Assembly: GCA_027449725.1 (NCBI GenBank)
Contig: DAIDLB010000265.1
Span: 1-8,372 of the forward strand
DNA from: Chlamydiota bacterium
GTDB lineage: Bacteria > Chlamydiota > Chlamydiia > Chlamydiales > SM23-39
DNA: 8,372 bases
Reading direction: 5' to 3'
How positions within the stretch are numbered: the stretch's first letter is position 1; each line of letters begins with the position of its first letter. The notes beneath the pieces were generated by a model. That model did not search any database and was not told the DNA's origin. It worked only from the letters and a program-made list of their open reading frames with translations. The translations under genes and the position numbers were made by a program. This document shows positions 1-5,918 of this stretch, in pieces.

Positions 1-318
1 AGCCCTGTTGCCGTGGATCAGATAGCCGCCGCCAAAATAGGGGATCCACCATGCAGAGATCGTCCCGAACGTAATGAATCCGTAAATTACAACAAACAGG
101 ATCGCCGCCCATAAAGGAAGAGGCGCGTGCCGGTAAGAGATCGCAAGCAAAAGCGGGATAAGAACCAGGATGCCGTTGACAGCTGAGCCAAAAAGACGTT
201 CTTGAAACGAGTGAGCCTTTCGAAGCGCCGCCAAATCAGTCAAAGGAGGCATGTCAACCCAATCATGGAGGATCATGAAGAAAAAGAGAATGCCCTGCAG
301 GGCGATGAAAACAGACAT
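1..318 (-). CDS. Multi-pass membrane protein of unknown function, 3' end cut by window edge
   Basis: The reverse strand is open from an ATG at 318-316 to the window edge, giving the first 106 residues (start MSVFIALQGI, last visible residues IHGNRA). Three hydrophobic segments are visible at about residues 3-17, 46-61 and 68-86, with a short polar stretch (about 18-44, rich in D, R, K, E) between the first two. It is therefore probably an integral inner-membrane protein. An aromatic/glycine patch (WWIPYFGGGY, 90-99) follows the third segment. I do not recognise the family. The start is fixed by an in-frame TAG only one codon upstream. No strong Shine-Dalgarno sequence precedes the ATG, and the stop codon of the 38-codon ORF upstream lies 3 nt away, so translation may depend on coupling to it. 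The coding reading is well supported by the hydrophobic pattern; function is unknown. Confidence 0.7.
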   Translation of the reverse strand, partial: MSVFIALQGILFFFMILHDWVDMPPLTDLAALRKAHSFQERLFGSAVNGILVLIPLLLAISYRHAPLPLWAAILFVVIYGFITFGTISAWWIPYFGGGYLIHGNRA

Positions 319-321
319 CTT

Positions 322-438
322 CTAAACTCTCTGGCTCAATTCTCTTTTCTGCCCGAGATCGTGGATATCAGACGCCAGCATGGACAAGTAGGGAGCGTCC
401 GACGGGCGAACCTGCACATATTCACGCGTTGTTTCCAT
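322..438 (-). CDS. Short ORF of 38 codons between tRNA-Phe and the membrane protein gene
   Basis: The ORF runs from ATG at 438-436 to TAG at 324-322 and encodes 38 residues beginning METTREYVQV and ending KRELSQRV. A good Shine-Dalgarno sequence (GGAGAGA, 447-441) lies about 5 nt upstream of the ATG. The product is hydrophilic, with no membrane segment and no motif I recognise. Its TAG is followed by one codon (AAG) and then the ATG of the membrane protein gene, in the same frame, which is the arrangement expected for translational coupling. The ORF starts 33 nt past the 3' end of tRNA-Phe. It could be a real small protein, a leader peptide that delivers ribosomes to the next gene, or chance; the ribosome binding site and the position favour one of the first two. 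Confidence 0.4.
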   Translation of the reverse strand: METTREYVQVRPSDAPYLSMLASDIHDLGQKRELSQRV

Positions 439-471
439 CGTCTCTCCGATATTTTGCTAAACAAAAAAGAA

Positions 472-544
<73 letters not shown>

Positions 545-570
545 AAATGAATCAGCGTACAAAAGCAGAA

Positions 571-600
571 ATTGTAGTAGGCCGTTGGATTTTTACGCAA
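571..600 (-). promoter_or_regulatory. Predicted housekeeping promoter for tRNA-Phe
   Basis: On the reverse strand TTGCGT (600-595) and TACAAT (576-571) are separated by 18 bp. They match the -35 (TTGACA) and -10 (TATAAT) consensus at four and five positions. The -10 box ends 26 bp before the tRNA 5' end, which leaves room for a 5' leader of about 20 nt to be removed by RNase P. The same promoter could also drive the 38-codon ORF and membrane protein gene downstream of the tRNA. Confidence 0.5.
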
Positions 601-653
601 GCATCATTTCCCAGAGGAATGCCTCGCCATTCTTCTTCACCTCACCCCTCTGT

Positions 654-683
654 TTGATGGAAAAATCAAGCAATGATTATTCT
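654..683 (+). promoter_or_regulatory. Possible promoter of the lipase pair
   Basis: TTGATG (654-659) and TATTCT (678-683), 18 bp apart, each match four of six consensus positions and would give a 5' leader of about 40 nt before the ATG at 730. A second option is TTGACT (695-700), a better -35 box, but its partner at the right distance (CATTCT, 718-723) is poor. The choice between them cannot be made from sequence alone. Confidence 0.25.
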
Positions 684-690
684 CGCCCAG

Positions 691-710
691 TTAATTGACT
701 TTAATTGCTA
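691..710 (+). repeat. Tandem 10-bp direct repeat upstream of the first lipase gene
   Basis: TTAATTGACT (691-700) is followed directly by TTAATTGCTA (701-710). The first seven bases are identical and recur at exactly one helical turn, 20-39 bp upstream of the lipase start. Such a repeat could bind a regulator on one DNA face, or could be chance in an AT-rich stretch. Confidence 0.3.
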
Positions 711-729
711 AATCAGACATTCTATTGCC

Positions 730-1647
730 ATGATAATTAAAGACAAAAAGTTTTTTGAACCGACCACCTACCCGCCAATCGAGACACCCCCGGAAAGGCC
801 GATCCAAACACAAGAATGGGTTCTCGTCGCCGCCGGCGCTGCCGCAATGGCGATTTTTGTCGCTCCTCTTTGGGCTGCCGCCGGTCTCGCCTGCCTCGGG
901 CCTGCGCTTCTTTTAAAAAAATATTCTTCCCGCTTTTCCGAAGAAAACCAGAAGCGGATCGATAAAATTTTCGCTTGCGTCACCGAAATTTTCCATCTTC
1001 TCAAAATGGGTATCCATTCCGCACTGGCCAAGCTCCATCTCATCCCCCTTGAAAAAGTGCAGAAGGGCGGCCGGCCCATTCTTCTCGTCCACGGCTATTT
1101 GAACAACGCTTCCGCCTGGACCCACTACCTCAAGGTTCTCCCGGAAAAAGACCTCGGCTCCGTTTACACCATCGAACTCGGACATCCCTTTCTCCCGCTC
1201 AGCGAATACGCGCAAAAAGTGAAGGAGAAAGCCGATGAGATCCGCGAGCAAACAGGGCAAGACGGCCTGATTCTGATCGGCCATTCGATGGGAGGGGTCG
1301 TCAGCTCCCTCTATGCAACAAAATTAGCCGAAGAAGGGAGGGTCACCCATTTGGTCACTATCGGCTCTCCGCTCAACGGCTGCCCGTTCGCCAATATCGC
1401 AGGCATCGGCCCCAATGGCCGCGAAATGCGCCCAAGCTCACATCTTCTCGCCGAAATCAGGCAAGGCCTTGAAGCGAAAAAAGACGCGATACAGATGTTC
1501 CATGTCGGCTCCGACGCAGACACCCTCGTCCCTGCCGATAGCGCCTTGGCAGGGCCCGGGATAAAATTTCGCGTCACCGATCTGAGCCACACCGAACTTT
1601 TGACCTCAAAAAAAGTCTCTGACTGGGTTTCTACCCAGTTGCTCTAA
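730..1647 (+). CDS. Membrane-anchored alpha/beta-hydrolase, lipase/esterase type (first of a tandem pair)
   Basis: This 305-residue protein probably hydrolyses an ester, perhaps a lipid ester; the substrate cannot be read from the sequence. Residues 1-30 are polar and proline-rich. A hydrophobic segment (about 31-62, with Pro46 near its middle) could be one long or two short membrane passes. A basic, helix-like stretch (64-92) leads to the hydrolase domain (about 113-305). That domain shows the oxyanion-region LLVHGYL (118-124), the nucleophile elbow GHSMGG (184-189, Ser186), a likely acid in SDADTLVP (Asp264, or Asp262), and His287 in the DLSH motif. All catalytic residues appear intact. ATG 730 is the first ATG after an in-frame stop at 709-711; no Shine-Dalgarno sequence precedes it. 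A paralogue follows after 27 nt, so the two probably form an operon. Annotators would likely call it a triacylglycerol lipase or alpha/beta fold hydrolase. Confidence 0.88.
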   Translation: MIIKDKKFFEPTTYPPIETPPERPIQTQEWVLVAAGAAAMAIFVAPLWAAAGLACLGPALLLKKYSSRFSEENQKRIDKIFACVTEIFHLLKMGIHSALAKLHLIPLEKVQKGGRPILLVHGYLNNASAWTHYLKVLPEKDLGSVYTIELGHPFLPLSEYAQKVKEKADEIREQTGQDGLILIGHSMGGVVSSLYATKLAEEGRVTHLVTIGSPLNGCPFANIAGIGPNGREMRPSSHLLAEIRQGLEAKKDAIQMFHVGSDADTLVPADSALAGPGIKFRVTDLSHTELLTSKKVSDWVSTQLL

Positions 1648-1674
1648 AAACACAAATCGACTAAACTACTTACG

Positions 1675-2586
1675 ATGAGCATCGAAGAAACTAGCAATGC
1701 CTCCGGGCCTGCGATCCTGACCCCTCCGGAAGAGCCTATGCGCGCCGAAGAATGGCTGAAGGCGGCTGTAGAGATCAGCTTGCTGATCTTCGTCGTATTG
1801 CCTGCGTGGGCCCTGCTCGGTCTTGTGCTGATCGGCCCTGCCGTCTTGTTAAAAAACTATACTAGCCACTTTTCGAAATCCAATCAGAAAAAAATTGACC
1901 AGCTTTACGCATTTGCCACGGAAATTTTTGAAATCCTTTCCTCAGGAGCCAATTATTTCTCGGCCTATTGGAAACCAATCGAAAACGTAGAGCCGAAAGG
2001 GCGGCCCATTCTTCTCGTCCACGGATATCTCCATAACGCGTCCGGATGGACCCGCATGCTGAAGCGGCTGAGCAAAATCGAGGGGATCGGCCCCATCTAC
2101 ACGATCAATCTCGGACATCCGTTTCTTCCGCTGAGCGAATACGCCAAACGGGTAGACGCAAAAGCGAAGGAGATCCAACGGGCGTCCGGTCGGGACGATC
2201 TCGTCTTGATCGGCCACTCGATGGGCGGCGTCGTCAGCTCGCTCTACGCAACAAAGCTGGCTTCCGAAGGAAGCGTCACTGACGTGTTCACGCTCGGGTC
2301 GCCCCTCTCCGGCTCCCGCTTGGCAAGAATGCTCGGCGTCGGCCCGAGCGGCCGGGAAATGCGACCGGATGCGCCTCTTCTCGCTGAAATCCGAAACAGC
2401 ATGAATACGAATCAAAAGATCCGCTTCTATCATGCCGGATCGGACGCTGATCTTCTCGTATCAGCAGATAGCGCCCTCTCCGGATGCGGAAAACAGCTCC
2501 GCGTCACCGATTTGGGGCATCTGGGAATGCTTACATCGAAAAAAATTGCCGACTGGATCGCAACGGAGCTACGAAGCAGCCTTTAA
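1675..2586 (+). CDS. Membrane-anchored alpha/beta-hydrolase, lipase/esterase type (second of a tandem pair)
   Basis: This 303-residue protein is a close paralogue of its upstream neighbour, with the same layout: polar N-terminus with a PPEEP motif (17-21), hydrophobic segment (about 31-59, Pro43 near the centre), linker helix (about 62-90) and hydrolase domain (about 109-303). The catalytic set is complete: LLVHGYL (113-119), GHSMGG (180-185, Ser182), SDADLLV (Asp259 or Asp257) and His282. By eye well over half of the hydrolase-domain positions are identical between the two, including LGHPFLPLSEYA and GREMRP, while the substrate-side loops and N-termini differ. This fits an old duplication with both copies kept functional. 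The ATG at 1675 lies 27 nt after the first gene's stop and has no clear Shine-Dalgarno sequence. Its last 18 bp overlap the 3' end of tsp on the opposite strand, so no separate terminator fits between them. Confidence 0.88.
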   Translation: MSIEETSNASGPAILTPPEEPMRAEEWLKAAVEISLLIFVVLPAWALLGLVLIGPAVLLKNYTSHFSKSNQKKIDQLYAFATEIFEILSSGANYFSAYWKPIENVEPKGRPILLVHGYLHNASGWTRMLKRLSKIEGIGPIYTINLGHPFLPLSEYAKRVDAKAKEIQRASGRDDLVLIGHSMGGVVSSLYATKLASEGSVTDVFTLGSPLSGSRLARMLGVGPSGREMRPDAPLLAEIRNSMNTNQKIRFYHAGSDADLLVSADSALSGCGKQLRVTDLGHLGMLTSKKIADWIATELRSSL

Positions 2587-4587
2587 TGGCTCTTTAGCCG
2601 CCTGCGGAGCAACCTTTTCTTCCATTTGGATCATGTCGTTGACAATATGAACCGCCTCGATCATCTGCAGGTCTGCGCCTGTAGGAGGAAGCTCATCGAC
2701 CGAATTGGGCGGAAGAAATGAAGTTCGCGACCGCACCTGTTCGTGCTTTCGGAGCATCAACTGAAAATCGGCATTGCGGGCAAGTCTGTCCGCGCTATTC
2801 TTTCGAAGGGTCGGGAGCATCCGCTTCCAAAAAGAAACCACCCGCTGCAGGTAAGGCATATACTTCCTCTGAAAGAGCCTCTTTGCAGACGGCTCCAAAT
2901 CGTTTAGCGAATCGACAAACGCCGGCTCGACCGTATCGGCCTGAAGAGGATATTCCAGATAGCGCTCGCCGATGTTATATGGCGCATAGTAAGACGGGAC
3001 AACGATATCGGCTTTGACCCCTTCGATCTGCGTCGTCCGTCCGGACGCCGTATAGTACTTACCGACCGTCACCTTGAAAAAGAGGTCCGCCCTCTCGTCA
3101 GTGACCGTCTGATATTGGATCGATCCCTTGCCAAAGGTGCGGGAATCGCCTACGACAATCCCCACTCCGTAGTCTTGCAGCGCCTGGGCGACAATTTCCG
3201 CTGCCGACGCCGACATTTTAGATGTGAGGACGACAAGCGGCCCGTTGAAAAAACTGCGGCCGACGATATTTCGGAGGTAATGGAGCTCGCCGGTGCCGTA
3301 TTTCGAGATCACGACGACGCCGTTTGCCAGAAAAATCCCCGAGACCTTGACGGCCTGGCTTAAAAAGCCTCCCGCATTTTCTCGAAGATCCAGGATCAAT
3401 CCTTTCAGCGGAGCGATCTCCTGAAACTCGCGGATCGCATTCTTGATGTCTTTTTCGCAGCTCTCCCCATTGGAGCTCTCATAGAAGGAATAGAGCGAGA
3501 TCTTCCCGATGATGCCGCCCTCGGTTTTTTCCCAGCTCGTCTTGATCCTCTCTTCGTTCATCACGATCGGGCGCCTCTCCAATGAGACCCGGAAACGCTC
3601 TTGCCGGCCTGATTCATCAAACCGGGCAAAGCCGAGGACAAGCCCCTTCTTCCCCTCTTTTTTCAGAAGATCGAGCACTTCGTCAAAAGGAAGCGCAGAA
3701 ACTTCCTTCCCGTCAATTTCGATGAGAAGATCGTTCACACGGATTTTTCCCGATTCCGCCGCCGGGCTTCCTTTTACAAGATCGGAAATCATCACACCGT
3801 CGATCCCTTCAAACAAGACTACGCCAACCCCTTCGAATTGCTTCTCCAGGCTCAGGCGCATCTCATGCGCCTCTTCGGGGCTGAAAAAAGAGGTGTGCGT
3901 GTCGAGGCTCTTTGCAAATGACTTCAAGATGCGAAGTGAAAAGAGGTGCTGCATTTGGGAAGGATCGACTTTTTTTCCGTCGGGTTTGAGATACAGGATT
4001 TGGTATTCGCCGCGCCGCGCCTTGCTCTCATAGAGAGAAAGAAGCCGCGCCTTCTTTTCGACGCTCGAAAGGTCGGAGCGCCCCTGATGATAGAGGTAAA
4101 ACCGGGCAAGGCGCCCCTTTTGCCGCTCAGCCACTTCATTGACGCTCGCAGCATAGCGCGACGGCGGTGGAATCTGCGTTGGAGAAAAATCGACTTCGTT
4201 TCTCAAGTAGAGGTCCCCGATCGCCTTGCGCATCTTTTGGGCCCGAACCACCGCGTTTTGCATGACTTCATTGAGCGCGGAAAAATCGCTGTAGTCCCCG
4301 CTCGACATTCTCTGAATCACTTTTTTCGCCGACGCATCGTCGATATTCAAATACGGAAGCACTTCGGAATCGAGCAGGTAGGCTTTTTCAGAATCGAACT
4401 GTTCGATGTATAGCTTAAAGGTCCGGCGGACAAGAAGGGGCGTCATCTCTTTATTTTCGATATGAAAGGCAAAGAGGCGCTCCATCACGGCGCGAATATC
4501 CCTCTCGCCGAGCATCCTTGGCGCCGAAAAAAGAGGTTGCGCCAGAGAAAAGAGAAAAAGAAAAAAATATACCGCGATCCGTTTCAT
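2569..4587 (-). CDS. tsp: Tail-specific protease Tsp/Prc (C-terminal processing peptidase, family S41)
   Basis: The 672-residue product is a periplasmic serine protease that degrades or trims proteins from their C-termini. A signal peptide is visible at residues 1-22 (KR, then a Phe/Leu-rich core, then FSAP). The Prc-type N-terminal domain covers about 25-235. The PDZ domain (about 240-330) carries the GVGVVLF motif and binds substrate tails. The protease core follows. Ser461 in MSASAAEIVAQAL and Lys487 in TFGKGSIQ form the catalytic dyad, with Gln491 as the third residue; the 26-residue Ser-Lys spacing fits the chlamydial enzyme CT441 (S455/K481/Q485 as I recall). A C-terminal helical domain follows. 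The frame stays open upstream to a TTG at 4689, but ATG 4587 begins exactly at the signal peptide, so I chose it; its ribosome binding site (GGA, 4596-4594) is weak. It is divergent from rpsL. The C. trachomatis homologue was reported to cleave host p65, a claim later disputed. Confidence 0.95.
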   Translation of the reverse strand: MKRIAVYFFLFLFSLAQPLFSAPRMLGERDIRAVMERLFAFHIENKEMTPLLVRRTFKLYIEQFDSEKAYLLDSEVLPYLNIDDASAKKVIQRMSSGDYSDFSALNEVMQNAVVRAQKMRKAIGDLYLRNEVDFSPTQIPPPSRYAASVNEVAERQKGRLARFYLYHQGRSDLSSVEKKARLLSLYESKARRGEYQILYLKPDGKKVDPSQMQHLFSLRILKSFAKSLDTHTSFFSPEEAHEMRLSLEKQFEGVGVVLFEGIDGVMISDLVKGSPAAESGKIRVNDLLIEIDGKEVSALPFDEVLDLLKKEGKKGLVLGFARFDESGRQERFRVSLERRPIVMNEERIKTSWEKTEGGIIGKISLYSFYESSNGESCEKDIKNAIREFQEIAPLKGLILDLRENAGGFLSQAVKVSGIFLANGVVVISKYGTGELHYLRNIVGRSFFNGPLVVLTSKMSASAAEIVAQALQDYGVGIVVGDSRTFGKGSIQYQTVTDERADLFFKVTVGKYYTASGRTTQIEGVKADIVVPSYYAPYNIGERYLEYPLQADTVEPAFVDSLNDLEPSAKRLFQRKYMPYLQRVVSFWKRMLPTLRKNSADRLARNADFQLMLRKHEQVRSRTSFLPPNSVDELPPTGADLQMIEAVHIVNDMIQMEEKVAPQAAKEPLKAAS

Positions 4588-4937
4588 TTGTTTTCCAAAA
4601 AAAATGGGAGGCGAAGGAATGATAGGTCCAATTTTTTCCAACCTTAGCGTCGTAAGCTTGGCCTTATTCCCGCGCTCTCCCAAAACCAATAGTATAAATA
4701 AAAAAATAAAATATCAATTAAATAAAAAAATAACTCACAATTGTTGCTATAGCTAATTCACTTACATAGCAAAATAAATCAAACAAAAGAGGAAAATGTG
4801 ACAGTCATTTTTTTAAGAAAAGCAGATGAAGCTGATTTTCAGAGAGATACCGAAAATCCATTTTAGCTCTTCAAAGAAATCTCAAATCCCTGTATATTCC
4901 TCTGCTATCCTTAGTGCTAATTTAGGAGAAAGGCTTC
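4588..4937. other. Divergent AT-rich intergenic region between tsp and rpsL
   Basis: These 350 bases hold no convincing gene. The part next to tsp (4588-4689) would be its 5' leader. From about 4690 to 4800 the DNA is very rich in A and T, with A-runs, in contrast to the GC-richer genes around it. On the minus strand TTGATA (4717-4712) and TATACT (4696-4691) form a possible tsp promoter, though the 15-bp spacer is short. On the plus strand lie a 22-codon GTG ORF with a ribosome binding site (4798-4866), a 7-bp stem-loop (GATTTTC 4834-4840 region with GAAAATC 4852-4858), and the likely rpsL promoter. Confidence 0.6.
4870..4911 (+). promoter_or_regulatory. Predicted promoter region of the str operon
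   Basis: Two overlapping candidates are seen. TTCAAA (4870-4875) and TATATT (4893-4898) are 17 bp apart and match four and five consensus positions. About 13 bp further on, TGCTATCCT (4903-4911) has the TGn extension of a -10 box and would start RNA only about 20 nt before the rpsL ATG. Either would transcribe rpsL and the genes behind it. Which is used cannot be told from the sequence. Confidence 0.35.
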
Positions 4938-5309
4938 ATGCCGACTATTAACCAACTGATTCATAAGGGGCGCGTCAGCAAAGAAAAGCGCAACAAAGCC
5001 CCTGCCCTGCAGCAATGCCCACAAAGAAGGGGCGTTTGCGTACAGGTTAAAACCAAAACGCCGAAAAAGCCGAACTCCGCCCTCCGAAAAGTCGCCTGGG
5101 TGCGCCTTTCCAACGGTCAGGAGATCATCGCCTACATTCCCGGAGAAGGACACAACCTCCAGGAACACAGCATCGTGCTCGTTCGCGGCGGAAGGGTCAA
5201 AGACCTGCCGGGCGTCCGTTACCATATCGTGCGCGGAGCGCTCGATACCGCAGCGGTGAAAGACCGCAAGAAGTCGCGTTCGAAATATGGCGCGAAAAAA
5301 CCAAAGTAA
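4938..5309 (+). CDS. rpsL: 30S ribosomal protein S12
   Basis: S12 sits at the decoding centre of the 30S subunit and controls accuracy of tRNA selection. The 123-residue length matches the family. The signature [11 protein letters not shown] (41-51) is intact; Lys43 and Lys88 (GHNLQEHS to RVKDLPG region), where changes give streptomycin resistance in other bacteria, are both wild type. Asp89, the residue that carries a methylthio group in E. coli, is also present. The start is set by a strong Shine-Dalgarno sequence, AGGAG at 4924-4928, 9 nt before the ATG. It is the first gene of the str operon, divergent from tsp, and is followed by an unusually long 126-nt spacer before rpsG. Confidence 0.98.
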   Translation: MPTINQLIHKGRVSKEKRNKAPALQQCPQRRGVCVQVKTKTPKKPNSALRKVAWVRLSNGQEIIAYIPGEGHNLQEHSIVLVRGGRVKDLPGVRYHIVRGALDTAAVKDRKKSRSKYGAKKPK

Positions 5310-5313
5310 TACC

Positions 5314-5339
5314 AAAACGCTTGAATGATAAGCGTTTTT
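5314..5339 (+). terminator. Terminator-like hairpin between rpsL and rpsG
   Basis: AAAACGCTT (5314-5322) and AAGCGTTTT (5330-5338) form a perfect 9-bp stem with a 7-nt loop, 4 nt after the rpsL stop. The stem is followed by only one more T, so the U-tract is short and partly inside the stem. It may act as a partial terminator or attenuator, stabilise the 3' end of the rpsL message, or mark a processing site. Full termination would be unexpected, because rpsG and fusA lie downstream in the same direction without an obvious new promoter. Confidence 0.45.
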
Positions 5340-5435
5340 GCCCGCGGACTGCTCTTGCATAGCGAGCGCATTCCATGGGCAGGCCGGGCTAAAAGCCTGG
5401 GCCGGGTGAAGAACAAACCCTGATTTAGGAAGAAC
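5340..5435 (+). promoter_or_regulatory. Structured leader of rpsG, possible S7 control site
   Basis: A stem-loop pairs CCGGGCT (5384-5390) with AGCCTGG (5394-5400) around a 3-nt AAA loop, with one G-T pair. A weaker one pairs GCTC (5351-5354) with GAGC near 5363-5367. The rpsG ribosome binding site (AGGA, 5427-5430) follows about 27 nt after the second hairpin. In E. coli ribosomal protein S7 represses its own operon by binding the rpsL-rpsG intercistronic RNA; that the structures here do the same is inference from position only. Confidence 0.35.
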
Positions 5436-5909
5436 ATGTCCAGAAGAAGACGCGCTGAAAAGCGCAGGATCGATCCAGATCCGGTTTACCAGAGCCATAC
5501 GCTCGCAAAATTCATCAACAAGCTTATGATCGGCGGAAAAAAGGCGACCGCTCGCGCGATCGTCTACGGCGCCCTCATCAAATTTGCCGAGAAAGTGAAG
5601 GCCGAAGACCCGCTCAATGCGTTCGAGCAGGCGCTCGACAACGCAAAGCCTTCGCTGGAAGTCAAATCAAGAAGAATCGGCGGCGCGACCTACCAGGTCC
5701 CCATCGAGATCCCCTCCGAGCGGCGCACAGCGATGGCCATGCAATGGATCATCACCTATTCCAGGGCGAAACCGGGAAGATCGATGGTCGAGAGCCTCTC
5801 CACCGAATTGATCGACTGCTTCAACAACCAAGGCGCGACCATCAAGAAAAAAGATGACACGCACCGGATGGCTGAGGCAAATAAAGCCTTCGCTCACTAC
5901 AAATGGTAA
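5436..5909 (+). CDS. rpsG: 30S ribosomal protein S7
   Basis: S7 is a primary binder of the 3' major domain of 16S rRNA, starts assembly of the 30S head and lies near the E site. The 157 residues match the usual bacterial length of about 156. The basic N-terminus (MSRRRRAEKR), the LAKFINKLMIGGKK helix (23-36) and the conserved RRIGGATYQVPIEI block (79-92) are all present, and the C-terminal helix ends in AFAHYKW. ATG 5436 is preceded by AGGAAGA at 5427-5433. The gene ends 9 nt before fusA, so the two are probably translated in a coupled way. In E. coli S7 is the autogenous regulator of this operon; the long structured spacer upstream makes this plausible here. Confidence 0.98.
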   Translation: MSRRRRAEKRRIDPDPVYQSHTLAKFINKLMIGGKKATARAIVYGALIKFAEKVKAEDPLNAFEQALDNAKPSLEVKSRRIGGATYQVPIEIPSERRTAMAMQWIITYSRAKPGRSMVESLSTELIDCFNNQGATIKKKDDTHRMAEANKAFAHYKW

Positions 5910-5918
5910 GGGGCGAAC

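Noticed and set aside
2588..2622. GCT..CCG/CGG..AGC stem-loop followed by a short T-rich stretch, as terminator of the lipase pair
   Set aside because: The pairing is interrupted and short, the T-run is broken by C, and it lies fully within the tsp coding sequence, so base pairing by chance is likely.
4588..4689. N-terminal extension of tsp to a TTG at 4689
   Set aside because: The 34 extra residues would bury the signal peptide inside the protein, TTG is a rare start, and no ribosome binding site precedes it.
5325..5423. 32-codon ATG frame inside the rpsL-rpsG spacer
   Set aside because: It has no ribosome binding site and its ATG lies in the loop of the terminator-like hairpin. The spacer is better explained by RNA structure.
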